From the NCBI GenBank assembly GCA_026874595.1, contig CM049308.1, positions 96,520,624 to 96,584,623 of the forward strand: 64,000 nt of DNA, read 5' to 3'. The DNA comes from Sipunculus nudus (Eukaryota > Annelida > Sipuncula > Golfingiida > Sipunculidae). A model generated the notes under the pieces. It made no database searches, had not been told where the DNA came from, and was given only the letters and a program-made list of their open reading frames with translations. Position 1 is the stretch's first letter; every line of letters begins with the position of its first letter. Positions 1 through 12,148 of this stretch are shown here, in pieces. The translations under genes and the position numbers were made by a program.

Positions 1-533
1 GGCAAAAATAAATTAGGGACCCATGGGTCACTGTGCTCAGCTGAAGTTGACCTTGAAGTTAAAAATCTAAAATAATATCAAATGGGGATAATGTCTGAGA
101 GGAACAGGTAATATAGGGTATGGATGGTTGATATAATTGAAGATATTGTTGCAAATTATATTTTGTGATCTGCCCTTATGCTTCCTAATGCTGAAACTGA
201 AGCATGTAGGCAGTTTGTGAATTTAAGATCTATACTACTACCATGCTCATTGGTTGGCTTTTTGATAAGCTGTTGACAATTCAGCAGTTTACACATTTGT
301 TCAGTTAAAACTATTTTTTTTATTAAACCATTTTTTTCAATTTTATAAAATGCAGTGGGGGGGGGGGGTTGATACAGATGGGAGTTAAGGAGTCAATGGG
401 GGAGGGCAGGGGGGATGGTGGGAGTTACAACACCTTTGCATATACATACAGGATATGAAATTTAATTCAACAGTGCTTACAAGGGAAAAAATAATAAATA
501 ATTATAAAATGTTTAAAACAGGCAGATAGATGG
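1..533. repeat. Element 5' terminus (diverged) and AT-rich non-coding
   Basis: Positions 12-43 carry the recurrent terminus seen elsewhere in the window: the palindrome GACCCATGGGTC followed by GCTCAGCTGA. The next roughly 250 bp resemble 14122-14400, so the two are copies of one repeat. A run of about 12 G lies near 357-368. No coding region is supported. Confidence 0.55.
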
Positions 534-1133
534 AACAAGGGACCCATGGGTCACGGCGCTCAGCTGTTATATATGATAAAAAATATGATTTGGGAAAGAG
601 GCATATGCTGGTTTTGTGTGGTAATAAATATAAGCTTTATTATGAGTTGTTGGTGTTTAGCTTATGTATGATTTTGATAGTATTTTTGGAGACAGGGAAG
701 CGGATTGATTTCATTTATTTTATTAACAAATGGAGTGCTATTGTCACACAGATTTTGACCTGGCCATATAACTTATAAGCAGCACATAAAATAAAAGAGT
801 TCAACTATTTATTAAAATTTAATAACAAATGTTGTGCCAATATAATATTTATTAAAAATAATAAGAGAATCATATGATTTTTTTAATAAAATATAACTGA
901 ACTAATTATTAAAATAATATTATAGAATATATGCATTCATGAATACATTTTGAAAGTATTTGCACTGGTATTCAAATACTTTCATTTTTACCTGAATTCC
1001 CATTCTTATGCAAGAAATTTTATAATGGAGTACATATTCATATTCATATTCATAAACATTTGCAAAGTATTTGCACCATGTCTGGTATTTATTCAGTTTT
1101 ATCCAAACAATGATGTGGAGAATCCAGAATATA
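534..1133 (+). repeat. Interspersed repeat module, copy 1
   Basis: The module starts with ACAAGGGACCC, the GACCCATGGGTC palindrome and GCTCAGCTG at 534-566. It is closely similar to 3931-4540 over about 600 bp. A short open frame (530-778) is partly shared by the two copies, but it begins inside the terminal palindrome and resembles no known protein, so I treat it as non-coding repeat. Confidence 0.6.
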
Positions 1134-3015
1134 AACAAAGGACCCATGGGTCATGACAAAAGTTTGAAATTTTTGCAAATGCAAAATATGAAAAATATTC
1201 TATTGTAATGTTTTATATTTATATAAGCATATGAGAAGCTAAGAGGAAAGGGTCCTCCTACTTGGTTATAGTAAAGTTCTCAATATATGATTGCAAACTA
1301 ATACTCTGACAAGACTGTCATGAAGAAAAACAGTAAAAGTTTTGAGATACTGTGATGCATATGAAAAATTTACAGATGGACAGGCAAGTGGACAGAATGG
1401 ACTAATACCTTCATTTCACTTTCAAAGGAATAATGCATTTAAGTTTATATACAAGCCTATTTTTTTAGCATTTCCACTTTTTTCATTAATAGTTTTTATC
1501 TGATTCATTTTTTTTATTTACAAGTGTTATAAATTTGTAATATAAAAGTGAAAATATAAGTTTAAAATATTAGAATTCTAAGTTGCAATCATTATATATC
1601 CAGATTGTATCTCACATTGGGTCATATTATGCATACACATATATTTTATTATTTTTAAATCAAATGTTTAAACTGAATGTAAAAGAAAATAATGCCACAA
1701 CATGGCATCTACAAAATTATTCCTTGAATTCCTATTAAAAAGTTTTGCACATTGGAGTTTTCAGGACAAGCTTAATTTTATTCACCGAAATAAAATAAAA
1801 GATTCAGTAAATTTGATAAAATAAAAACATCTTTTCAAATAAAGTATACACACTGTTGGTTGAATGAGGGACAAACAATATCATTATGTTAATTACAATC
1901 TAAGCTATAATTAATAACTGGAATTAATAGTCAATTTCACACCTGGTGAAGTTTTACTCTTCTGAAGTAAAGCATTACTTATCTGATGAACATCCATACT
2001 TTCATAGCAATACATCACTTTGTGGACACAATTAAATGTGCACTTTAATCATTGTAACCCTGGTGGTACAATCCAAAATCTAAAATGTAGCATGTCTAAG
2101 AATAAAATAAAATACAGAAAATTATAACATTTATCTAGTTTATGCACCAGCTGGGGGGGGGGGGGGGGTTGAGTGCAGGGCAGAGGAGAAGCCTGCTAGT
2201 AGTGGCCAAGCTGGGTCAAGGCAAGCTGCCTGGGGTGGGTTATATAATGCAAGTGAAGGCTGTACTACTAGGTGGGCCAGATATAAACAACACTAGACAT
2301 GGTGTATGAAAACTTGAATAAAAGCTACTCTTTTCAAACAATTTCTTTGAAATTTCAGATTTTAAAAGATTAAATCCTTATGTATATATGCTGTGAAAAT
2401 TAAATCAACAGTGCTTACAGGGAAAAAACGTGCCACTGCCAAAGTTGGACAAAATTTAAGGTATTAATTTTTTATTTATGCTAATACTTGAAAAATTTGC
2501 AAAATTCAGATCTAATTTTGGGTAAACAATTTAATCTTGATTAAATAAAGTTATATTCCTGAAAAAAAGTCTTCAGTTTCAGCAATTCTCATGTTAAGTG
2601 AGCAAATATGTTTCCTGATTTTTAAAAAATTGCATTATATTTGGGCCTATAACTTCAAAATAATACCCAATACTGACCTAATTTTTGGTATGTGCACAGA
2701 AAATATATGGAAGAATATGAATACTAAATATGATCAAAAACAGATCAGTGGTTTTGATATTAGTCAGACTTGAAGTGTAACAATTGCTTTTTTTTGGAAA
2801 ACGGAGGTTTTTCCTTAATATCTTGAAGGAACGAAGTTCTAATGACCCAATTTTCGGTATGGTAGGAGATTTTGGGGACATCTAATGGTATGCAGAATTT
2901 TGGATTCGTAGGTCCAATGGTTTTCAAACGTGCCCTGTTAACGGCCGGACGGCCGGACGGACGACGGACAAAGGACCACGACTATAGCTCAGATGACTTA
3001 CAGTCAGCTGAGCTA
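1134..3015 (+). mobile_element. Putative pearl/HINE-like non-autonomous element
   Basis: The left end is CAAAGGACCCATGGGTCA near 1136. The right end is a (ACGG)n-type tract at about 2940-2975, then a hairpin at 2985-3015 with arms TAGCTCAG and CTGAGCTA and an inner TGACT/AGTCA stem, then GCTAA. This layout (terminal palindrome, body, tetranucleotide tract, 3' hairpin) matches bivalve pearl elements and Helentron-associated HINEs. A G-run lies at 2153-2168. Pairing these two ends is inference, because the elements here are often nested. Confidence 0.45.
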
Positions 3016-3930
3016 AAAACAAAGCAAATTCCAATGCCACTGAGGCAGGAGAATAGTTACGCTCCTGAGAAAGAAGCTACTGATTTTCCCACTGCCTGCT
3101 TTGACCTTCACTTCCGAGGCAGCGGAAATCTTGCACTTCTAAAGAAGCTACTGATTTTCCCGCTGCCTGCTTTGACCGTTTATGATGCACTTAAACACCA
3201 GGCGGTGGGCCTGTCTGCTGAAAAAAACTGCTGATGTGACTACCAGCCAACCAAATGCCAGTCAACAAATACTCGACAGGCATCAGGCTCCGCCCAGAAA
3301 CCACGTGTGGGGCCATTCTCTCTGAGCCTGTGGCCTGTTCAAACAGTTGCCGAGGCAATAAGCTGTCACTCAAAACAAAATGAACAACATAAGCTCCATG
3401 TATTCCTCTCTTGGCTGGTAAACCGTTTTGTCTTCCAGCACAGGGTTTCATCTGATTGGACCAAAATACAGTGCTCCCCTCTTGTGTACAGATTCAGGAT
3501 ACGAGGTCAAAACAAACAGCGCTTACAATATAGGTAGTAAGCCTATAGGTAAAGCGCTGTGTAAAGAGCGTAGAGAATAGAAAACAAATGTTTGCATTAG
3601 ATCCTGAAATGAGAATAACTGTACACCTGTGACAGCAGAAGTGCTGGACCAATGTTGCATCACTAATCAGGTTACCCAGGCAGGGCTGTAGTGATGGAGG
3701 TGGGCAGCCTGCCAGTGAGCCTGGAGATGTAAATGAATACAATAAGAGCCTCTGAAAGAAACTTCAATAACTAGCCTAATATTTTAGCTTTCATTAACAA
3801 ATTTCAGAATTTAACAAATCAATTACTTATGTGTACCTGCTGTGAAAATTAAATCAAATGTACTTACAGGAAAAAACGTGCCATGATCAAAATTTAAGAT
3901 ACTGATTTGATATAAATGCTAATAACTTAA
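3016..3930. other. Non-coding intronic segment with short duplications
   Basis: This stretch is richer in GC than its surroundings. A motif of about 35 bp beginning AAAGAAGCTACTGATTTTCCC-like sequence is repeated near 3069 and 3139. A motif around 3611 (AGAATAACTGTACACCTGT) recurs near 15150 and 19155. The last 90 bp match the start of the AT-rich monomer family. Short open frames occur, but none looks like a known protein. Confidence 0.4.
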
Positions 3931-4560
3931 ACAAGGGACCCATGTGTCACAGCGCTCAGCTGTTATATATGATAAAAAAAATGATTTGGGAATGAGGCAC
4001 ATGCTGGTTTTGTGTGGTAATAAATATAAGCTTTATTATGAGGTGTTGGTGTTTAGCTTATGTATGATTTTGATAGTATCTTTGGAGACAGGGAAGAGGA
4101 TTGATTTCATTTATTTGATTAACAAATGGAGTGCTATTGTCACACAGATTTTGACTTGGCCATATAACTTATAAACAGCACATATAACAAAAGAGTTTAA
4201 CTATTTATTAAAATTTAATAACAAATATTGTGCCAATATAATTTTTATTTAAAAAAATAATAAGAAAATCATGATTTTTTAAAATAAAATATAACTGAAG
4301 TGATTATTAAAATAATATTTAGAATATATTCATGAATGCATTCATGAATACATTTTGAAAGTATCTGCACTGGTATTCAAATACTTTCATTTTTACCTGA
4401 ATTCCCATTCTTATGCAATAAAATTTTTTAATGCAGTACATATTCATATTTGTATTCAAATACATTTGCAAAGCATTCACACCATGTCTAGTATTTATTC
4501 AGTTTTAGCCAAACAATGATGTTGAGAATCCAGAATATACAAAATTCACAAATTTAAATA
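3931..4560 (+). repeat. Interspersed repeat module, copy 2
   Basis: This is a second copy of the 534-1133 module. It begins ACAAGGGACCC at 3931, with one change in the palindrome (CATGTGTC instead of CATGGGTC), then GCTCAGCTG and the same AT-rich body. Point differences and small indels show that it is older than the near-identical duplications further right. Confidence 0.6.
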
Positions 4561-4989
4561 ATGATCATAAGTACCTGGTTTTATGGCTTTTATTTATGTT
4601 AAAAAAATAAATGTAATATATTCACTTTGGACAACTTTCACATCAATCTACACACTAGACACAGTAGGAATCTAGATTAATATTAACAACTGCATCTTTG
4701 TCTATCATTAATTTCCTTCATATAATCCCTAATGATTAGTAATGAATAATATGATTTATTTTTTTATCATTAAAATTGAACTGAAAAATACCATAGGTGA
4801 CTGCATGGTGTTATTTGGAATAACACTGATATTGACATTCTTTCCATCCATACAAGATTCTTACATCATCAGTAACTGCAAGTTAATTTCCTGTTACTCA
4901 TCAACTAACAAATTCCTTTTCTATTAATTTTTCTTTAATTTGTTAATAAAAACCAATAAAAATTTATTAATTAATTGTTTATTGTTATG
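4561..4989. other. AT-rich intronic sequence, nothing recognised
   Basis: Highly AT-rich sequence with a 61-codon chance frame (4742-4927). No domain, splice site or repeat family was identified. Confidence 0.4.
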
Positions 4990-5340
4990 TTGTTTTTCAA
5001 AATACAGGTGGTGCCACCAGTCTGCAGAAACTGATGAAACAGTCCATGATCAATATCCATGTAAAGAATCATGGTGATCAATGCATTAGTTGTTCAGACA
5101 CTTGAGCTTTTGTATAAAATTTTTCATTATTGAGGGGGTATGTCGGAACCGCATAGCTTGAAGAATATTGGTAATAGAGACCTAATTCCAGGTTTCGCTG
5201 GAGTCTTTTCATGGACCTCTCTGGATGTAAAGTTAGAAGATTCCAGGTCCAGGGGTTACGATTTGTGCCCTGTTAACAGATGACCACATCTTGAAAGGTC
5301 TCAAAAACCGAGAAAAACAATAGTAAAAAATTTTTAAACC
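4990..5340 (+). repeat. Single ~336-bp monomer (GGTGGCGCCACC family)
   Basis: It begins at the palindrome variant GGTGGTGCCACC with CAGTCTGCAGAAACTGATGA following. It then carries the conserved blocks GGTAACAGAGACCTAATT, GATTTGTGCCCTGTTAACAG and AAAGGTCTCAAAAA. The same monomer is arrayed at 8826-10905, 20936-25596 and 34570-36165. Confidence 0.75.
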
Positions 5341-5489
5341 AGGCCTACAGGCCTAATGCGAACCTGTGCAAAGTTTGGGAGTATGAATGGAGATTTATTT
5401 TTAAAATTTAATATTGATCCTCTTTAAGTCCTGCATATCTACCTTAGTCATTATGATTGCAGCAAAATGGACATTTTGGACCTGCAAGT

Positions 5490-6640
5490 TTCAGACTAGG
5501 ACATTTTAAAACTAGAATATGGATAGTCGACAAGCGACTATGTGTATCCGCAGAAATCAGAGTGGGACAGGTGAAGTGAGGCATGGATTAAGTGGCAAGG
5601 GGAATAGAGTGAGGTGTGTTGCATATTAGCATGGATGTCTGCAGTGTAAATGTGAATATAGGTGGTGCCACCTGTCATAAAATCCAGAAAATTGTCCAGG
5701 ATGTATAAACCTGTAAAATTTCAGGTGGATAAGTCAAACCACTGCTGAAATATGAGTGATTTTATCCCATGGCAGATGAACAGATGGACGCTGTGCATAA
5801 GTGGTTGCAGGTGGTGCCACCAGTTTTGCCTATGATGAAGAGCTATGTGAGTTCTATACACATGCAAAATTTTGGCCCAATCGGTCAAATGGTTCCAGAG
5901 ATATGAGCTTGGATGTCTGCAGAGTAAACCTGAATGTAGGTGGCGCAACCTGTCATAAAATCAAGAGAGCTGTCCAGGATGTATAAACCTGCAAAATTTC
6001 AGGTGGAAAAGTCAAACCACTGCTGACATATGAGTGATTTTATCCCATGGCAGATGAACAGATGGACGCTGTGCATAAATGGTTGCAGGTGGCGCCACCA
6101 ATTTTGCCTATGATGAAGAGCTATGTGAGATCTATACACGTGCAAAGTTTTGGCCCAATCGGTCAAACGGTTCCAGAGATATGAGCTTGGATGTCTGAAG
6201 AGTAAACCTGAATGTAGGTGGCCCCACCTGTCATAAAATCAAGAGCTGTCAAGTATGTATACACATTCAAAATAACAGGTGGATAAGTCAAGCCAATGCA
6301 GAGATATGAGTGATTTTATCCCAAGGCAGATGAACAGATGGACACTGTGCAAAAATAGTGTTTGTTATGAAGCTTTTCAAGGGCTACATTTGTGCAAAAT
6401 TTTTAGCCTGATCGATCAAATGGTTCCCGAGATATGTGGGTTTATGTGTGGAAACAGACGCACAAATGGACGCTGGGCAGAGAGGAAAGGTCAGAGGTCA
6501 ACCAAATATGAGGGGGCAGCAGTTCACATGTGACCGATCATTATTCAGAATTTTAAAAAATTCTGCCCAGTGGTTATGGAGGAGTTCTCTGGAAACCTAT
6601 GCGATGAAGGCGGCAGCATCGGCGTCTGACTGAAAACATA
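5490..6640 (+). repeat. Tandem array of ~277-bp monomers with half-period palindromes
   Basis: The block TGTCATAAAATC recurs near 5675, 5950 and 6229, giving a period of about 277 bp. Variants of GGTGGCGCCACC occur about every 140-150 bp, so each monomer looks like a diverged dimer. The same family lies at 19740-20930 inside the 6.1-kb inserted element. The short open frames over the array differ between units and are not credible genes. Confidence 0.65.
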
Positions 6641-8825
6641 GTATCCACAAAACTCACAAAAAGTGTAGGTGGCGCCACTAGTCTTGTACACTATAAAGCT
6701 ACCCAATATGTATAAACATGCCCAATTTTAGGCTGATGTATCAAATTCCTCTGTAGAAATAAGCAGGCGCATACACTGCAAAAGTCAATGTAGGTGGCAT
6801 CACCTGACTTGTAAATGAGAATACCATCAAAGACGCATAGACAGGTCAAAATATGTCCAATACATCAAACTTACCCAGAGTTTGATGCACTGGGCTGACA
6901 AGGATTAGGTGAGTAAGGCAGTTGTTCACAAGTGACCTGTGACAAATTGCTGCCTCAAGCTACTGCACTGAGTGAACTCTTGACCTGCACCTGGCTAGAC
7001 TGAGTGAACTTTTGACTGGTACCTGGCTGCACTGAGTGAACTTGACCTGTTGCATAATCTAACACAGTTGGCAGTCTGCCAAAGCTATAAATAGATTCAG
7101 GCTGAACTTTGGTGCCAAATATGATGCAGTGAGCAGTCTGCCAAAGCTATAAATAGAATGCAGCTACTGCACTGAGTGAACTCTTGACCTATAGCTGGCT
7201 GCACTTCTTCCAATCCAGGCACTGTGCCAAAACTATTTATGGAGCTGACATCATCTTGGCTAATGGCCAACATCAAGGCACTGGCAATCTGCCAATGGTA
7301 AACCAAGTGCTGCCATCTGTACACAGAAGTGGTCCCTACTTGAAATAACTTTCAAATTTATTTTCCCAATACAAAATGCTTTTCAGCTGACTTATTATAA
7401 AAAAAGAAATCAGGAATATATGTAAAATTATTACAGATGCATACTGAATGCAAAATTAAAATACAGATATTTCTCATTGATGGCAAATTCTTAAATTAAG
7501 TGGAGTAGGGATACCAATAATTTATAATCCACGTACAGTTGTCTTTATATAGTCAAAGAGAGCTGAATATCCATGGTTGTAACATTGCCTGGTATGATGA
7601 ATAACTAAATAATTAATCTAAATTTTTTAAAAGCTTTTAAAAAAAAACTTTCTTGTCAATATTAACCAAAGTTAACCTGAAATCTAAATGTCTAGTGGCA
7701 TAATGAAATAGATGCTGATAAATTGGTGCCAGGCTAGATGTAACAGCATCACACAGCTAACATATATGGTAAAATGACTCAATTCAATCTCCATAATTCA
7801 GCCAAAAATCATTAATGTGGAACCATTAATGACAAATATTATAAGAATTATTGTAGGGGTTATTCTTGTAAAATATTTAACAAACTGGCGTCAGTGACAT
7901 CAGTCGAAAAACGTTTTGCAGGTTTATAACTCATATAGGAAGATACAGCAAACTAGCTAAGTACAGCTTCCCGTAACTCAGCCAAAAAGCACTGAACCAA
8001 AACCATTTGAACAAACTTGAATTATCAACATCTGAGGATAATTATTGCATGAGATGTAAGAAATTGGCCCAGTGGTTTTTGAGAAGAAGATCTTTGTAGC
8101 CACTGAGCTAAAATGGTCTGTTATGGCATATGACTAAATTCAGCTTCAAATAACTTAGCCAAAAGTCACTGAAAGGAGACCATTTGAACATACTTCAGAA
8201 AGCACTATCCTAGGATCATTTCTGTGCGATATTAAACATTTTGGCCATATGGTTTCAGAAAAGAAGTTTTTTGTAGCCCTCAGTGTGATACAGACACTGA
8301 TGACCCCATACAAAAAAGGCCGATGCAGGTGGCGCCACCAATACCTCAATTTCAGATATGACCTACTTGACCAACATTGGCATAAAATTTGGTGATGATA
8401 GCTCCAGCCGTTTCTGAGATTTAAATTTTAATATGCTTTTTTGCACATTTAACAAAGTTCAACCTCCTGTAACTCGGCCAAAAATCTCTGAACTGGGACC
8501 ATTCAAACAAACTTGAGAAAGATTGTTCCAGGGATCATTTCTGTGAAATATTGGACAATTAGGCTGGACAGTTTCGTTGAAGAAGATTTTTAAAGCTTTT
8601 TTAGCTTTTTACCAATAAAATCTAAGAAAATGAAGTTAGAAAAAAAATAAACAAAATCCAATATAGTTTTTTGGATGACTGATTATTTGCAAAAAATTTT
8701 GTGATGCTAGCTCTTGCCAATTTTGAGATAGCTATGGTTAACGTACAGACGACGCACGACGTACAACGTATGACACAAGACGGACAACGCCGCACCATCG
8801 CATAAACTCAAAGGTTCGCTAAAAA
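6641..8825. repeat. Mixed diverged repeats
   Basis: Three kinds of repeat can be seen. At 6880-7320 there are short repeats built on CTGAGTGAACT and CTGGCTGCACT, including two copies of CTATAAATAGA about 64 bp apart. At 7900-8600 three diverged units share blocks of the type TAACTCGGCCAAAA and GGATCATTTCTGTG. At 8735-8820 a CGACG-rich tract resembles a degenerate tetranucleotide element end. No gene was recognised. Confidence 0.45.
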
Positions 8826-9540
8826 TACAGGTGGCACCATTAGTCTGCAGAAACCGATGAAATATTCCATGACAAATATCCATGCAAAGAATCATGGTGA
8901 TCAATGCATAAGTTGTTCAGATACTTGAGCTTTTGTGTCAAATTTTTCATTTTTCTCGTGGGGGCGGGGGTGTATTTCGGAGCCCCATAGCTTGAAGAAT
9001 ATGGGTAACAGAGACCTAATTCCCAGTTTCCATGGAGTCTTCTCATGGACCTCTCTGGATGTAAAGTTAGAAGATTCCAGGTCAAGCAGTTACGATTTGT
9101 GCCCTGTTAACAAATGACCACATCTTTAAAGGTCTCAAAAATGGAGAGAAAAATCGTAAAAAAATAAAAAAAATACAGGTGGCGCCACCAATCTGCAGAA
9201 TCTGTTGAAACACTCCATGATCAATATCCATGCAATGAAACATGGTGATCAATGCCTAAGTTGTTCAGATACTTGAGCTTTTGTATCAAATTTTTTATTA
9301 TTCTGGGGGGTACTTCGGAGCCCAACAGCTTAAAGAATATGGGTAACAGAGACCTAATTCCCGGTTTCCATGGAGACTTTTCATAGACCTCTCTGGATGT
9401 AAATTAAGAAGATTCCAGGTAAAGCTGTTACAATTTGTGCCCTGTTAACAGATGACCACATCTTTAAAGGTCTCAAAAATAAAAAAAAAAATCGTAAAAA
9501 ATAAAAAAAGGTAAAGGTGGCGCCACCAGTTTGCAGAATC
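8826..9540 (+). repeat. ~336-bp monomer array, left part
   Basis: Two consecutive monomers start at GGTGGCACCATTAG (about 8831) and GGTGGCGCCACCAA (about 9179). A third starts at about 9517 and breaks off after some 25 bp, where the tRNA-like composite begins. Monomer sequence resumes at 10437 at a later phase, so roughly 150 bp of the third monomer is missing and the interruption is not a clean insertion. Confidence 0.7.
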
Positions 9541-10436
9541 TGCATTACTACTGTGACTGGTATTATACATTCTACGTGTCGACACGGCGACTTTGCATGC
9601 AGCAGTGATACCAGTCACAGTAGTGACGCCACTTCGCTGGTTCCTATGAAAGTGTGCTGATACACAGAGGCAGTTGGGGATCCCTGTCAGCTCAGTGGTA
9701 GTGCAGACGACCGGCAATCAGAGGGTCATGGGTTCCATTCCCATAGGGGGTGATCTGACTTTTTCTGTGTATTCTTGTTCTATATCTCCATGAGATGGAC
9801 CAGCATGGCCATTCAACATCTTTCTATATAATATTTGATGCACACCATAAAAGGCCATCAGTTTATCACTGCTGCCTGCAAAGTCGCCGTGTCGACACAT
9901 GTAGTATGTATAATACCAGTCACAGTAGTGAAGCCACTTCGCTGGTTCCTATGAAAAATGTGCTGATACACAGAGGAAGTTGGGGGTCCCTGTTAGCTCA
10001 GTGGTAGAGCAGATGACAGGCAATCGGAGGGTCATGGGTTCCATTCCCATACGGGGTGATCCGACTTTTTCTGTGTATTCTTGTTCTATATCTCCATGAG
10101 ATGGACCAGCATTGCCATTCAACATCTTTCTATATAATATCTGATGCACACCATAAAAGGCCATCAGTTTATCACTGCTGCCTGCAAAGTCGCCGTGTTG
10201 ACACATGTAGTATGTATAATACCAGTCACAGTAGTGACGCCACTTCGCTGGTTCCTATGAAAGTGTGCTGATACACAGAGGCAGTTGGGGATCCCTGTCA
10301 GCTCAGTGGTAGAGCAGATGACCGGCAATCGGAGGGTAACGGGTTCCATTCCCATATGGGATGTTCAGACTTTTTCTGTGTATTCTTGTTCTATATCTCC
10401 ATGAGATGGACCAGCATGGCCATTCAACATCTTTCT
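9541..10436 (+). repeat. tRNA-like composite repeat (SINE-like), three units
   Basis: Three units of about 300-307 bp each contain a tRNA-like segment, at about 9676-9757, 9981-10065 and 10285-10370. Each has an A-box-like TTAGCTCAGTGG or CAGCTCAGTGG and a B-box-like GGTTCCATTCC spaced as in tRNA genes. The first unit is preceded at 9545-9610 by the reverse complement of 9865-9930, including GTGTCGACAC, so inverted arms flank the tRNA-like core. The inner sequence (GATGCACACCATAAAAGG) is shared by the first two units; the third is cut short at about 10436. A tRNA-derived SINE or a MITE carrying a tRNA promoter are both possible. No clean cloverleaf or anticodon could be assigned. Confidence 0.6.
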
Positions 10437-10905
10437 AGGTACCAGAGACCTAATTCCAAGTTTCCATGGAGACTTTTCAAAGATGATTTTTCATGAATGT
10501 AAAGTAAGAAGATTCCAGGTCCAGCAGTTATGATTTGTACCCTGTTAACAGATGACCACATCTTTTAAGGTCTCAAAAATAGAGAAAAAAAATCGTAAAA
10601 AATCAACACCAGTCTGCAGAAACTGATGAAACACTCCATGATCAATATTTGTGCACAGAATCATGGTGATCAATGCATTAGTTGTTCAGACACTTGAGCT
10701 TTTGTATCAAATTTTTCATTATTCTGGGGGGTACTTCAGAGCCCCATAGCTTTAAGAATATGGGTAACAGAGACCTAATTCCAGGTTTCCAAGGAGATTT
10801 TTCATGAACCTCACTGGATGTAAAGTTATTTCCAGGTCCAGCGTTTATGATTTGTGTCCTGTTAACAGATGACGGCATCTTTTAAGGTTTCAAAAATATT
10901 GAAAA
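10437..10905 (+). repeat. ~336-bp monomer array, right part
   Basis: Monomer sequence resumes at GGTACCAGAGACCTAATT and continues through one more diverged unit that begins near 10610. The palindrome of that unit is eroded (CAACACCAGTCTGCAG). Confidence 0.65.
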
Positions 10906-11517
10906 TTAATCGACAGCAGTTACAGGAAAAAAACGTTCCATGGTCAAAGTTGGGCAAAATTTAAGGTACCAATTTTTTATTTTTTGCTAATATTATAAAA
11001 AAATTTAAAAGATTTTGATCTTATTTTGGGTATACAATTTAATTTTGATTAATAAAAGTTATATTACTGGAAAAAAAGTGCTTAGCTTTAACAAGTTTTG
11101 TGTTAAGTGATCAAATTTCTTTCCTGATTATTTACAAAATGCATTATGTTTGGGCCCATAACTTTTTTAAATTATATAATACAGACCTAATTTCTTGCAT
11201 GTACACAGGAACTATATAGAGGATTATTTATGGTAAATATGAGGAAAAACAGATGAGTGGTTTTGATATTAGGCAGTCCTGAAGTGTGAAAATAGGTTTT
11301 TAATAAAAAATTGAGGTTTTTCCTTAATTTCTCAAAGGAACAAAGTCGCAAAGACCCAGTTTTCGGCTTAGTAGGAGATCTTGGGGACATCTAACATTAT
11401 GTCAAATTTTGGATTCCTAGGTCTTACAGTTTCTAAATGTGCCACATCTACAGACAGACGGATGGACGGACAATGGACCACGACTATAGCTCAGATGACT
11501 TATAGTCAGCTGAGCTA
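10906..11517 (+). repeat. AT-rich monomer with pearl/HINE-type 3' end
   Basis: Starts with the block ACAGGAAAAAAACG and ends with a GACGGATGGACGG tract at about 11453-11475. A hairpin follows at 11487-11517 (arms TAGCTCAG and CTGAGCTA), then AAAA. Related monomers lie at 2395-2890, 11518-12039, 16240-18037 and 26370-28153. Confidence 0.6.
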
Positions 11518-12039
11518 AAAATTTACAAATTCAGATATAATTTAGGGTATACAATTGAATCTTGATTAAATAAATTTATATACATGAAAAAAGTCTCTAG
11601 CTTCAACAATTATCATGTTAAGTGAGTAAATATCTTTCCTGACTTTTTACCAAATGCATTATAATTGGCCCCATAACTTTTATAAATTAGGTTATACTAA
11701 CATAATATCTAACATGTACATAGAAACTATATAGAGGAATATTAATGGTAAATATGAAGAAAAACAGATGAGTGGTTTTAATATTAGGAAGTCCTGAAGT
11801 ATAATAATAGGTTTTCAATGGAAAATTGAGGTTTTTCCTTAACTTCTCAAAGGAACAAAGTTGCAGTGACCCAGTTTATATTATGGTAGGTGATATTGGG
11901 GACATCTAACAGTATGCAAAATTGTAGATTCGTAGGTCTAATGGTTTCAAAACTTGCAAGTCTAACGGATGGAAGCTAAGACAGACGACGGACAATGGAC
12001 CATGACTATAGCCCAGATAACTTATAGTCAGCTGAGCTA
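11518..12039 (+). repeat. Second AT-rich monomer with 3' hairpin, next to an exon
   Basis: A further copy of the AT-rich monomer. Its tetranucleotide tract is degenerate (CAGACGACGG), and a slightly mutated hairpin occupies 12009-12039. Its terminal GCTAA lies about 27 bp from the splice donor of the ABCB10-like exon at 12069-12148. Confidence 0.6.
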
Positions 12040-12068
12040 AAAATGGAAATAAGGTAGTAACCTCCTAC

Positions 12069-12148
12069 CTGACTGACAGTGCCGATGTTAGACCTCAACC
12101 AAGTTGGATCAAGATCTTTTATGTTGGTGCCATCCACCTTCACCACAC
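12069..12148 (-). CDS. ABCB10: ABCB10-like exon: NBD, Walker A to Q-loop
   Basis: This 80-bp exon of a mitochondrial-type half ABC transporter encodes VVKVDGTNIKDLDPTWLRSN followed by IGTVSQ. That is the stretch between Walker A and the Q-loop of the nucleotide-binding domain, and the last codon is the Q-loop glutamine. The minus-strand acceptor is CTCAG at 12150-12149 and the donor is CAG/GTAGG at 12069/12068. The entry phase matches the previous exon (one nucleotide carried over) and it leaves in phase 0. The DLDPTWLRS and IGTVSQ wording is typical of ABCB10. The next exon should start with the residues after the Q-loop; I could not find it in 1-12068. A pearl/HINE-type hairpin end lies 27 bp into the following intron. 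Confidence 0.88.

Noticed and set aside
530-4174. Similar frames at 530-778 and 3944-4174 that might be a small conserved protein
   Set aside because: Both start inside an element terminus and lie in copies of the same repeat; similarity follows from repeat copying, with changes not obviously favouring silent sites.
9676-10370. Three genuine tRNA genes
   Set aside because: The A and B boxes are recognisable, but no clear acceptor stem or anticodon loop pairs, and the segments are embedded in a repeated unit.
1-12068. Search for the next ABCB10 exons (signature LSGGQ, Walker B, H-loop)
   Set aside because: No minus-strand frame with these motifs and splice sites was seen; they are assumed to lie left of the window.
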